Below, piece by piece: positions 44,813 to 54,040 of a stretch of 64,000 nucleotides of DNA. A program made the position numbers and the translations under genes. Every line of letters starts with the position of its first letter. The first letter of the stretch is position 1. Source of the DNA: Meconema thalassinum (lineage: Eukaryota; Arthropoda; Insecta; Orthoptera; Tettigoniidae). The stretch is from contig OX336393.1 of assembly GCA_946902985.2 (NCBI GenBank), positions 128,554,533 through 128,618,532 on the forward strand, given 5' to 3'. Below the pieces are notes generated by a model that saw nothing but the letters and a program-made list of their open reading frames with translations, did not search any database and was not told where the DNA came from.

Positions 44813-45026
44813 GATTGTTGTTGATTCTTTTAAGGTCTTTGCGTGGACATTGTACCACATGTAATTGGGTGTGTGTAGAATTTGTCTGATAATAATGTGT
44901 CACTGCGATGTCCGTACTAATGTGCGTATTTTTAATTGATGTAGGATTTGGGCAGAGCCAGGAATCGAACCCGGACTTCCAAGGTGAAAGTCAGGAGTGC
45001 TAGCTACTAGGCAACGAGGTGGACTT
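44813..45026 (-). mobile_element. S4 SINE, short form
   Basis: Minus strand: head with box B CGGGTTCGATTCCTGG joined directly to the S2/S4 common 3' tail (CACACACCCAATTACATG, CCTTAAAAGAATCAACAA); the S4 core is missing. LINE sequence TAATGAAGA repeats at both sides (about 44795 and 45029). Confidence 0.78.
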
Positions 45027-45245
45027 ATTAATGAAGAGAAGAGATAGGTTTATAGGGCACATATTAAGCCGGCCAGAAATATCAAATTAAGTTTTTAAAG
45101 GAAGAGTCGTGGATAAGAACTGCGTGGGTACGAGAAGAGTTTGCCTCGGATATCGGCTGTGATAGCTATGTAGAGATGACACGATTAGCCCAGGACAGGG
45201 AGACATGGAATGCTGCATCAACCAGTCAAAAGACTGAAGACCCAA

Positions 45246-45800
45246 ACAACAACAGGAGGATACAAAGCAAAGGGGGATATAAAGAGTAGGTTGGCTCAGG
45301 CAAGAAAAGCATTTCTACCGAAAAGGAATCTGTTGACATCGAATATAGATTTAGGTATTAGGAAGTAATTTTTGAAAGCCTTTGTCTGGGGCGTGCCACT
45401 ATATGGAAGTGAAACTTGGACTATTGGTGCAGCAGAAAAGAGGAGAATTGAAGCATTTGAAATGTGGTGTTACAGGAGAATGATGAAGATCAGATGGGTA
45501 GATAGGGTTACAAATGAAGAGGTATTAGACGAGTGGGAGAGGAGAGATGTTTCTGGCGACTGCTAATGAAGAGAAGAGATAGGTTGGTAGGACACTTTCT
45601 AAAACAACCAGGAATAGCAAGCTTAGTTATGGAATGCAGTGTCGAGGGCAAGAACTGTAGGGGTAGACCAAGGCTAGAATATGTTAAACAGATTGCCTCG
45701 GATGTAGGGTGTGGTAGCTATGTAGAGATGAAGTGATTAGCTCAGGACAGGGAGACAAGGAAAACTGCATCAAACCAGTCAAATGACTAAAGACCCAAAC
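45246..45800 (+). pseudogene. RTE-type LINE copy D, strongly 5'-truncated
   Basis: Matches copy A from about 3530 to the end with few changes: stop after LGIRK, YGSETWTIGAAEKRRIEAFEMW, one-base loss near 45528, then RDRLVGHFLKQPGIASLVMECS. The 3' hairpin is CAGTC/GACTA and the tail is ACAACAACAG. It sits right behind copy C's tail. Confidence 0.85.
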
Positions 45801-45864
45801 AACAACAGCTATGAAGAGATGAAACAATTGTAGAAACTGTAGACTTTAAAACAGACTATTGATA

Positions 45865-46384
45865 AGCGGCTTCGGTGGCGTAGTCGGTAGCATGCTGAGC
45901 TTCTATGCCCAAGATAGCGGGTTCAAACCCGGCCGAAGCCGTCGGATTTTTAATAGCGTTAAAAATCCCTCATTATGCCTTCCTTCGGAGGGGAAGTAAA
46001 GCTGGCGGTCCCATGTCATAGATTTATGGCATGTTAAAGAACCTTCCACTAATTACACCGGTGTGAAGCTAAATTGTATAGGTTAAGAATGTAAACAACG
46101 CTCTTAGGTTTCTACGTTCGTTGCCAAGAGCCGACTGCGGTGGCGTCTAGTAGTTAAGTTCTGAACTTGGCCTAGTAGTCGTTGACGGTGGCGCTTGGCG
46201 GCAAAAGTAGGAACTATTTGAAAAATTCTAAGTTGCAGTATTTAAATTAAAAAAAACAGGTAACACACACTATTACAGTCACCACAATTAACACCGGTTA
46301 TCAGACAGGTTCTACACACACCCAAAGTACAAGGGGTTACATGACCACGTTGTCACAGCCCCTAAACTTAAGAACCAACCATGA
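45865..46384 (+). mobile_element. S2 SINE, full-length reference copy
   Basis: About 520 bp, flanked by TATTGATA (45857-45864 and 46385-46392). Head with 8-bp acceptor-like pairing GGCTTCGG/CCGAAGCC, box A-like TGGCGTAGTCGG and box B GGGTTCAAACCCGG. 3' end with stem-loop, CTAAAC and a short CCAA tail. Confidence 0.88.
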
Positions 46385-46392
46385 TATTGATA

Positions 46393-47254
46393 CCTTGTCT
46401 CCACTAGCAAGAAACAACTGAAGAGCACTCACTACCCTAGCAACAGCTTGAGTTGCGTTAGAAACAATCAAGCCTAGGGTCAAAAACGTTGTCCACGAAA
46501 CAAGGGTCTCGTGCCAATTTGTAACCTGCTCGCTTCACGGCTTATGTCTGTAAGTCAAGTTAAGGAGTCAGACAGTTTGATCAGTCGCCCGCATACATTT
46601 TATTCACGCAAGATATCGTCGTTAATGAAAGAAAAACTAGTTAATAGAGGCACGCGTGGCTGTACAGTATTTATTACACCACCTTGAAGTTTTACATCTT
46701 GTTTCTTCAGTTTGCAACTTTATTAACATTATCGCCAATACCACAACATCTGCCATAAAGTGTCGGTATAATCTCAACTTGTAGGCTCGTATAAAACGTG
46801 AGTAAACAATGCTCGGAGCGCACCTGCCGGTCACACATCCTTCTTTCTTGCTTTTGGGCGCTAAATTAGTCAGCAGTAATCGTTGTACTGCATCATAAAA
46901 CTTAAAACACTACCATCCCAATCAGCATTTGTTCGTAAAATGAAACTAATCATATTCATAAATGCTAATCATATTTTATAATTGCCGTACCTCAACTGTT
47001 TAAGACAAGATAAGAATTCGGTAACTCAACACTACTTGACGCGAATTTGTAGAAAATTAGGGTAGATGTTGATTCCTTTAGGGGCATTATGGGCTTTGCA
47101 ATTAGGGTACAATTGTTGGGGATTAATATAACTATTTGGATGGATGAGAAGACTGATAATGCTGTTGATTTTGATGATTATGATGATGATAATGTTGATG
47201 TGAGTCGTCCAGTTGCAAAACTGGCTTAATCCACTTGTGAATAACAATCATTTT
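46393..47254. other. No recognisable gene
   Basis: AT-rich unique-looking sequence; short GAT-rich stretch at 47165-47200. Confidence 0.5.
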
Positions 47255-47775
47255 CATGAGAAACGTTTCTCTGGACTTTGCCTCGCTTATCTTTTGTGCT
47301 TGTTGTTTTCTACTTTTTCTTTTTGCTTTGTGTTTTTGGTTTTTGGTATTGTGTTTGCTTTGTGCTTTTGAATTTTACTTTTTGCTTTTCTTTCTTGGTT
47401 TTGTTTTTGTGTTTGTTTCTGCTTTAGCTTTTTTTGAATGTTGTTTTTTGCTTTGTGTTTCTTGTATTTTTTTGTTTTCTGCTTTTGCTTTTGTTTTTGA
47501 ATTTTGCTTTTTGCTTCGTGTTTTTTGTTTTTTTGTTTTATGTTTGTTTTCTTGAAAATCAAAATAAAACAAAACAAAATAAAATAAATCAAAATAAACA
47601 AAACAAAATCAAAATAAAACAAAACTAAAACAAAAAACAAAACAAAAATTAAATAAAACAATTAAAAACAAAATAAAACTAAATAAAATAAAACAAAACA
47701 AAATCAAAACAAAATAAAATGAAATTAAAGAAAAGAAAATAAAACAAAATCAAGTAAAATAAACTAATTAAATAA
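47255..47775. repeat. T-rich to A-rich mirror low-complexity tract
   Basis: 47280-47560 is TTTTTG/TTTGCTTT-rich. It switches at about 47560 to AAAATAAAAC-type repeats up to 47770. The halves could pair as a long imperfect hairpin. Frames here (K/Q/N- or F/L-rich) are composition artefacts. Confidence 0.8.
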
Positions 47776-47788
47776 TAGTAGACTACAT

Positions 47789-48243
47789 TATGCAAGGAGC
47801 CTATAATGGCAATAATTAAGACACGAGTATGTTTATAAAACGAGCGTATGCGAGTTTTATAATTTCCATACGAGTGTCTTAATTACCATTATAGGCGAGT
47901 TGCATAAGACTGTTTATGTTCGACGATAATTATTCATAATATATTCATAAATATCTGTCGAGATTTCGCCAGTTTTGTGTGCTGAACAGAGCGCATGAGA
48001 CGCAGAGAATGCCTTGTATTTGACCATGGCCTCCTCGATTACCCTACTATGACACTAGGCCAGGCATTGAAATTTAAATTAGAAGGCCGTGGAACTCAGT
48101 GCATCTAATTATCTAATTGGACAAACAACTCTTTCTTGAGCTCTGATTGGTGGGAGAAACTGTTTCATAATGAAAAATAGTGTTATAATGAGCCTCATTA
48201 GAGTACAGTTTTCTGACATATAATAGTCAGGGTCGAACATAAA
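47789..48243 (-). mobile_element. Unassigned hairpin-ended element, copy Q
   Basis: Reverse orientation of copy P. Terminal near-palindrome 47789-47907; inverted repeat TTTATGTTCGAC (47913-47924) / GTCGAACATAAA (48232-48243). Both subterminal regions match P (GACAGATATTTATGAATA; CCAATCAGAGCTC), but the interior is different and shorter. Confidence 0.65.
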
Positions 48244-48289
48244 TAATTTTATGACATGATCCTTATTCACAAGTGGATTAAACGAGTTA

Positions 48290-48605
48290 TGCGAATGGAC
48301 GACTCATGTGTTAGTTATTGATGTCGTTCATACTGTTGATGATTTTGTGTTTGATGATGTTCATAACGTTGATGTTGGTGATAATGTTACTGTTGTCGAT
48401 TATGTTGATAATGTTGATGTTAATGATAATGGTGATGATGATGTTGATGTTGATAGTGTCGATGATGTTGATGCTACTGATAATGGTGGTGATAATGTCG
48501 ATGAAGTTGATGCTACTGATAATGGTGGTGGTGGTGGTGATAATGTTGATGTTACTGATAATGGTGATAATGATGATGATGTTGATACCTTTGATGTTAC
48601 TGATG
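48290..48605. repeat. Imperfect GAT/GTT triplet array
   Basis: Runs of GATGTTGATG, GATAATGGTGGTG and related triplets give long Asp/Val- or Met/Leu-rich frames on both strands. No non-repetitive coding sequence is present. Confidence 0.85.
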
Positions 48606-48879
48606 ACCTTTGGTCATAAATGTGCGTTTTTCTACAGAAACATTCCTCAAGAAATCCTATACAGAATGGTGAAAACCGCAACAAAATCCATCCAGTGGTT
48701 CTGGAAAATGCCTGTTACATCCAAGAATCGGGGACTTTGTTTTATACAGTGAGTCCGGGAATGTTCTCCGCAGCGCCTACATGCGTCTGCGAGAGCTAGC
48801 TACAGCAGTTACGTTGGTAGCACGGCTGCCGCTTGCATCATAACAAATAAACAGTAAACTTTGTACTCACCACAGCCAT

Positions 48880-49238
48880 TCATAACAGATGCTGGAACCA
48901 TTCACAGTACATCACTCTTTTTCCGTAATCAGTTTGTTTTAATTCATGAACCACGGCAACTTTATAAGGGAACAGCTGAAGCTTGTCTCTTACAGCTGTA
49001 TGTGCTGTCGACTTAGAGATTTCTGTTTGTTGAGCTAATTTTCGTGTTGATTTACTTGGACTACGCAGCATTATATCGGAGATTTCATCAAGTTTTTCGT
49101 CTGTTAAAAGCGTAGGCCTGCCTGTTCCCGGTACATCGTGAACTGAGCCAGTCACATGACATATACTTACCAAATCCCGAACGGCATCACGGTCTGGACA
49201 CTTTGAATTAGGAAACCGCGCCTGAAATCTTTATTTTA
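48880..49238 (-). pseudogene. Transposase N-terminal DNA-binding region only
   Basis: Minus strand: FQARFPNSKCPDRDAVRDLV, TGSVHDVPGTGRPTLLTDEKLDEIS, SPSKSTRKLAQQTEISKSTAH and ELKQTDYGKRVMYCEWFQ. Two helix-turn-helix regions joined by a GRP linker fit the superfamily. The DDE/D catalytic domain is absent because of the deletion. Confidence 0.65.
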
Positions 49239-49281
49239 CATTTTCTGTAAACCGATCGCCTTCGCGAAAAACGTATTCCAC

Positions 49282-49312
<31 letters not shown>

Positions 49313-49397
49313 TTCAGTAGTAGACATTACCGCCTGTATACCGTTGCACTCTTGCAATAATATATCTGAACGCTCGCTTACCGCAATACACACTGAA

Positions 49398-49449
49398 CGG
49401 GGCTACATGACCGCGTTGTCGCAGGCCCTAAACTAAGGAACCAACAACC
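49398..49449 (+). mobile_element. 52-bp solo 3' hairpin of S2
   Basis: Perfect 13-bp duplication AATACACACTGAA (49385-49397 and 49450-49462). The insert is C, then stem GGGGCT / AGGCCC (one base changed from AGCCCC), then TAAACTAAGGAACCAACAACC. Nothing upstream of the hairpin. Confidence 0.88.
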
Positions 49450-49844
49450 AATACACACTGAAGACACACAGGCTCGCTCGCTTATCGCAATACACACTGA
49501 CAGCCCACACGCTGGAGTCCTCCTATCAAGGACACAGTGCAGCCAACTAAACTTATGACTCAACCACTCGCAGCTGCACGTACCCACTGCGGAGAACATT
49601 CTCGGACGCCCTGTACTATGTAGAGATTGAGTTTAATATTGTTTTTATCCCCCCATCTCGGCTTCACTCTCAGACTTTGCGAGGGATCATTCCTCTACCA
49701 TCGTAATGACGGTGCCTGGGAGCTGAACTCACTGTCAGCAGATACAACTAGGGATGTTGACAGGCCGATCACCCAGGCGACCACTAACTAATTAAGGAAG
49801 GTTCAAGGAAGGGTTTAGCGTGTGGGGTATGCTATGACGAGTTT

Positions 49845-50035
49845 TAACAGTTTTTGGGCTGATTTTCTTGTGATACATATTCTCGTTGGAGGAGATAATG
49901 AATGGAAAAAGAAGATGAATGAGACTGGCCAAGGAGCTGGAAGGAAATGTCCATAGCCTATTAGAAGATACAATCCAGAAATTTGCCGAAAGTTTAAAAT
50001 GATACACCACGGAAAACCATTTCAAGGTTCCTGAC
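49845..50035 (-). mobile_element. S7 SINE, decayed fragment
   Basis: ATGAATGAGACTGGCCAAGG, AAATTTGCCGAAAGTTTAAA and CCACGGAAAACCATTTCAAG align with 32120-32245; head and 3' end are missing. Confidence 0.6.
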
Positions 50036-50734
50036 TGATGAGTGATATGTCCTAAGTAGCAGCAACACTAACTTCATCTAACCTGTTACTTAATGGTCTG
50101 TCAAATGAATGAAGTAATCCGACTATCTGAGACAATAGCCACAGTGGGTGAAGTGTGCACAGAGCAGATGTTCATATCATGGCCCTCATTACGCCTCTGT
50201 CTCGTCTCATCAGGCGGTAGGGGATTTTTAAAATTCGTGTCGCTCGCCTCTTGCCAGCCATCCCCAACACCGGGTGTATGCCATAATGTGAGGTTAGGAG
50301 CAGCTTACGGCTGTTAATATGCAGACTGCATACGGAGAATTAGTGAGGGACACGACGCCATAATGAGAGAACAGCCGTGCCACGCCAGATTGCGAAAAGG
50401 TGATCGAAAATCGCACGACTATAAGCTGGGAATGGTGAATCTGACGCTGAGGAATCAACTAACGGATTTCTAGACTTTTGGCGTCGCAGTGAGAACGACA
50501 AGAATCAGTCAAGGGAGTCGATGCAGCATGTAACTCAGTTGTGTGGCAGTTCTTGTCAAAGCAAACAAAAAATGAGTGCTTTTCAGCAGAGCTGCCATAC
50601 AAAAGCGATGCAACGTATTTTAAGTGAATCCACAAATTCACTGCCTTAAATTTCTACTTAAATGTGCTTTGTGGCAGATATGTATTTATTATTTATTTAA
50701 TTTTTATTTTAACGTTTATCGTGAACACTCTCCG
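50036..50734. other. No recognisable gene
   Basis: Moderate GC, frames of at most about 75 codons, no domain. Confidence 0.5.
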
Positions 50735-50807
50735 AGCCACAACAGCGCGCCGAGTCCCCTCGACCGTTAATCTTGGTTTTCGTGACTAGGGCGCTGTCTC
50801 ACTGTCA

Positions 50808-51613
50808 GATGATGATGATGATTATTGTTGTTTTAAGGGGCCTAACATCTAGGTTATCGGCCCCTAATGGCTTGGGTGATCGTGAAGATGAAATTGAAAT
50901 GTAAACTATAACTAAAACTAACTACTAACTTATATACTAGAAGAAGAAATGGAAAACAAAATGAGAATAAAGCAAATAAAGGACAGGAGGAAAATAAATG
51001 CCCTCAACCCTCGAAGAATGCAGATTGACGGACTTGGAAGGAAGGAGAGCCATGAAAGGCAGATAGGAAAGTGAAAGAGGAGAGGGTCCGCCCAGAGGTA
51101 GTGGATAAAAGGGAGAAAACCGGACCCAGCTCAGGGATCCCTCGGTTTCGCCAACTCCCGAACTCACCAGCCGTGAGCCCCTGAGGGTGTAGCAATATCT
51201 AGGGTGCACCAGAAGTGGTGGGGCTACATACAGTCTGCCTCCTTGAGGGCCTTGAGCAGAAGGCAGGAGATAACATGAAAAGAAAAAGAAGGCTGACCCC
51301 TCGCACAAGGAGGGTATCAGAAAAGATGAGACAAGGGCCAATTAAGGCGGGAAAGGAAGAGACTCCCTAGGCCTCGGATACCCTAATACCGTCGGGGTCG
51401 GAAGGGAACAAGAGTTGATCAAGTGAGGTCGACAAGAAAGATGACGGAAAGGAGCCCGGCACAAGTAAGTGGAAGCAATGCCGGACTCATCTGGGGTCCC
51501 GTGGTCGCCAACCCACGTCCCACTAGATGTGAAGGGGCCGATAACCTCGATGTTAGGCCCCTTAAAACAACAATTATCATCATCATCATCACTAGATGTG
51601 AGCCCCTGGGGGG
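50808..51613 (-). mobile_element. S3 retroposon, copy 2
   Basis: 13-bp duplication TGTCTCACTGTCA (50795-50807 and 51614-51626) within S4b. Stem-loop AGGGGCC/GGCCCCT and (ATC)n tail at the left. Its 5' end carries a 58-bp S3 hairpin in the opposite orientation. A frame like that of copy 1 is present at 51341-50937 (minus). Confidence 0.88.
51533..51590 (+). mobile_element. 58-bp solo 3' hairpin of S3
   Basis: Perfect 11-bp duplication ACTAGATGTGA (51522-51532 and 51591-51601) inside S3 copy 2. The insert begins exactly at the first stem base: AGGGGCC, 16-nt loop, GGCCCCT, TAAAACAACAATT, (ATC)n. It fixes the true 3' end and orientation of S3. Confidence 0.92.
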
Positions 51614-51806
51614 TGTCTCACTGTCACACAGCTACTCAATTGTCCTCACGAGACTGAGTGCACCACATTCCAGCCCTCACGCCAGATTCCAAAACCCTGA
51701 CGGAGCCGGGAATCGAACCCTGGGCCTCCATGTGTGGGGCTTGCTAACACATTTCGTACACTATACTAAAATTAAACAAACACATGTACATTGATTTAAC
51801 ATAAAT

Positions 51807-52136
51807 GAAAAATCCACAGCCTGCTTCCAGTCAACCGACCGGGTCAGGAATGGAATGAATGAAGCCCCCATCTAGCGGCGAGGATAGGAACTGGGCCGGC
51901 TGCCGAAGCCTGTCGCACTCCTCGGAGGCAATGATTAAATGAATGACAGATTAAATTAAAAGACAGTGGAGAGTGTTGCTGGAGTTAAATTTTGACAGGG
52001 AAAACCGTAATTCCCGGAAAAACCTTTCTGCCTCAGTTATGTCCAGCACAGATCTCACATAAATAGTGACCGGGATTTGAACCACGGACCCAGCGGTGAG
52101 AGGCCGGCATACTGCCGCCTATGCCACAGAGGCTTC
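51807..52136 (-). mobile_element. S6 SINE, first of a pair
   Basis: Lies between TGATTTAACATAAAT (51792-51806) and TGATTTAACATTAAT (52137-52151). Minus-strand head (CCTCTGTGGCATAGGCGG) at the right. Confidence 0.88.
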
Positions 52137-52151
52137 TGATTTAACATTAAT

Positions 52152-52482
52152 GAAATGAAAATCCACAGCCTGCTTCCAATCTCCGACCGGGTCAGGAATG
52201 GAATGAATGAAGCCCCTATCTAGCGGCGAGGATATGAACTGTGTCGGCTGCCGAGGCCTGACGCACTCCTCTGGGGCAATGATTAAATGAATGACAGATG
52301 AAATGAAATGATAGTGGAGAGTGTTGCTGGAATGAAATTTTGACAGGGAAAACCAGAGTACCCGGAGAAAAACCTGTCTGCCCCCGTTTTGTCCAGCACA
52401 GATCTCACATGGAGTGACCGGGATTTGAACCACGGACCCAGCGGTGAGAGGCTGGCGTGCTGCCGCCTGAGCCACGGAGGCT
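52152..52482 (-). mobile_element. S6 SINE, second of a pair
   Basis: Between 52137-52151 and a third TGATTTAACATTAAT (52483-52497). Same orientation as the first. Two SINEs thus share one target, giving three duplication copies. Confidence 0.9.
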
Positions 52483-52815
52483 TGATTTAACATTAATAAT
52501 TATATAAAATTATTAAATAGTTATAGGCATAACGCTTTCAGCCCATTTTCATTTATGGAATAAAGGTTTGTGAGACCACCTTTTGTTCGAGTGTTTGTGT
52601 GAGTGCTCGTGTGGCTGTATCCCCTAATAACATCTATACGGTTAGGGCGATTTCAACAAAACTTTCTAAGTACATATCTTTGCATGGCCGCCATGATGGT
52701 TTTATGCTTAGGTATCATGTTTTTGAAGGTGACATAGGCATACGTGAATTTATCATAGTATTCTCTACCACCATACAAAATTTGATGTTGATACCATTAT
52801 CAGCTTCAGTCAAGC

Positions 52816-53318
52816 TGTATGCCTCTCACCAAGGCGGTTCGGGTTCGATTCCAGGTCAATGCATGTGCGATTTTTGAAGTGAAATGCCATGTCCTGTGGT
52901 TCGGGCTCACGTAAATAGGAGGTCCCGTGGCTCATGATCAAGAGATTTTTTTAGCGTATGGCTTATAGTGCCGGGAGTGTCCGAGGACATGTTCGGCTCG
53001 CCAGTTTTGAAGCTGCTTCGAGACGGACACCCAATGGGTGAGCTACAAGTACCGTTGGGGAGGAAATTTGGAATGGAAGGTCGAGGAGCTGGAAGGTAGC
53101 GGCTGTGGCCTATAGTTAGGGACCAACCCCGGCATTTGCCTGGAAGGAAGATGGGAAACCACAGAAGACCATCATCAAGGTTGCCGGCGGGGGGATTCGA
53201 ACCTTCTCGCCTCCCGGATGTGAGCGACTGCCAGCAATCGTGCCGTAAGGACCACGGCTATCTTACCCGGTATCTAGAGATTAATGGTCACGCTAAACTA
53301 CAAGCTCCTTTTCCATTA
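52816..53318 (+). mobile_element. S5 tRNA-SINE, interrupted by S10
   Basis: Box B GGGTTCGATTCCAGG (about 52848); body AAGTGAAATGCCATGTCC and GAGGTCCCGTGGCTCATGAT; after the insertion it ends GGTCACGCTAAACTACAAGC. Confidence 0.75.
52955..53285 (-). mobile_element. S10 SINE-like element
   Basis: Inserted in S5 with AGAGATT on both sides (about 52950 and 53277). Minus-strand head with GATAGCCGTGGTCC and box B AGGTTCGAATCCCCCC; body with AATGCCGGGGTTGG. One copy only. Confidence 0.6.
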
Positions 53319-53381
53319 ACAGTTTCGGAGATATTAAATGCCGGTGAAATATTTCATGCGGCCGCCATGTTGGACTGGTGA

Positions 53382-53436
53382 GTTAATTAGTTATTGTTGT
53401 TTAAGGGGCGGAACAATGAGGTCATCTGTCCCTGGT
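53382..53436 (-). mobile_element. 55-bp solo 3' hairpin of S8
   Basis: Short flanks CTGGTGA (53375-53381 and 53437-53443). In element orientation: three bases, stem AGGGAC / GCCCCT (with wobble), TAAACAACAATAACTAA. The uninterrupted host phrase (GTTGGATTGGTGAGACG) is visible at 55803-55820. Confidence 0.7.
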
Positions 53437-53443
53437 CTGGTGA

Positions 53444-54040
53444 CAATTTATAAAATTTGATAAGCACCAACGAAGTCGGATGAGGTTGTAGTAGTATAAG
53501 TACTTGCGTATTGTTGAAAACGTTTTAGCCGTTTGGATAGTATTACAGGATATCACTGGAAATGTCATGTTAATATTGCTGGAACTCCCTATAATGAAAG
53601 ATGCAATAATACATAAATACCCAACAGTGTTATTAAATGTTTGCCTCAAGTTTTAACCTATTGTTGCGGCATGTAAACATCACACGTGTCTGAACTTTCA
53701 TGCGCCTCTGACCAACACATTCAACAATAGCCTAGTTCAGTAAAATGATATAAAATGAAGTGGGGCCTTTTAATTACAGTTTATTATTGTAAGTATTATG
53801 CCGGAATATTACGTAAGATTTCATGAGATAATAATTTAACTTTCCTTATTCTAACAGTCTCCTTTTGCATTGGAAATATTTTAATAGAGTCTATTTACTT
53901 AAAAAAAAGAATTAATAGGTATTTTTAGGTTTCATCACGAAAAATAGGTCTTGTTAGGACCTAACGAAAATTAGGTCAATTTAGGCTCTATAAAAATGAA
54001 GTATATTACTCGTTAGTACCTAAACCGTTAAGATAAACTG
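53444..54040. other. No recognisable gene
   Basis: AT-rich. 53920-54000 has repeated TAGGTC/TTAGG motifs. No coding. Confidence 0.45.

Larger units (their letters stand above)
43817..45255 (+). pseudogene. RTE-type LINE copy C, interrupted twice
   Basis: Begins in the RT palm with RFANDIVLLA (FADD mutated to FAND) and parallels copy A to the CAGTC/GACTG hairpin and (CAA)n tail at 45223-45255. S1 (44254-44664) and a short S4 (about 44813-45026) split it. Many stops. Confidence 0.8.
48747..49613 (-). mobile_element. IS630/Tc1/mariner-superfamily element, internally deleted
   Basis: TA at both ends (48745-48746; 49614-49615). Terminal repeats with core GAATGTTCTCCGCAG at both ends agree at 24 of 27 positions. 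The interior retains only an N-terminal transposase segment. A 26-A run lies at 49282-49307. It also hosts a 52-bp S2 hairpin (49398-49449). Confidence 0.75.
50735..51765 (-). mobile_element. S4b element, interrupted by S3
   Basis: tRNA-like head at the right (minus-strand box B GGGTTCGATTCCCGG at about 51708). The body continues through 51627 and, after S3, 50807-50735. The uninterrupted version of the junction is at 27466-27500 (reverse). Confidence 0.68.
52498..53381 (+). repeat. J-like repeat fragment carrying S5/S10
   Basis: CCATTTTCATTTATGGAATAA at the left and GCATGGCCGCCATGATGG resemble J-family blocks. 53319-53381 (TTTCGGAGATATTAAATGCC, GGCCGCCATGTTGGACTGG) continues J after the SINEs. 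Boundaries are uncertain. Confidence 0.5.

Noticed and set aside
47256..47661. Lys/Gln/Asn-rich and Phe/Leu-rich frames
   Set aside because: Caused by the T-rich to A-rich tract.
48308..48752. 103- and 144-codon plus-strand frames
   Set aside because: Products of the GAT/GTT triplet array; open in more than one frame and low complexity.
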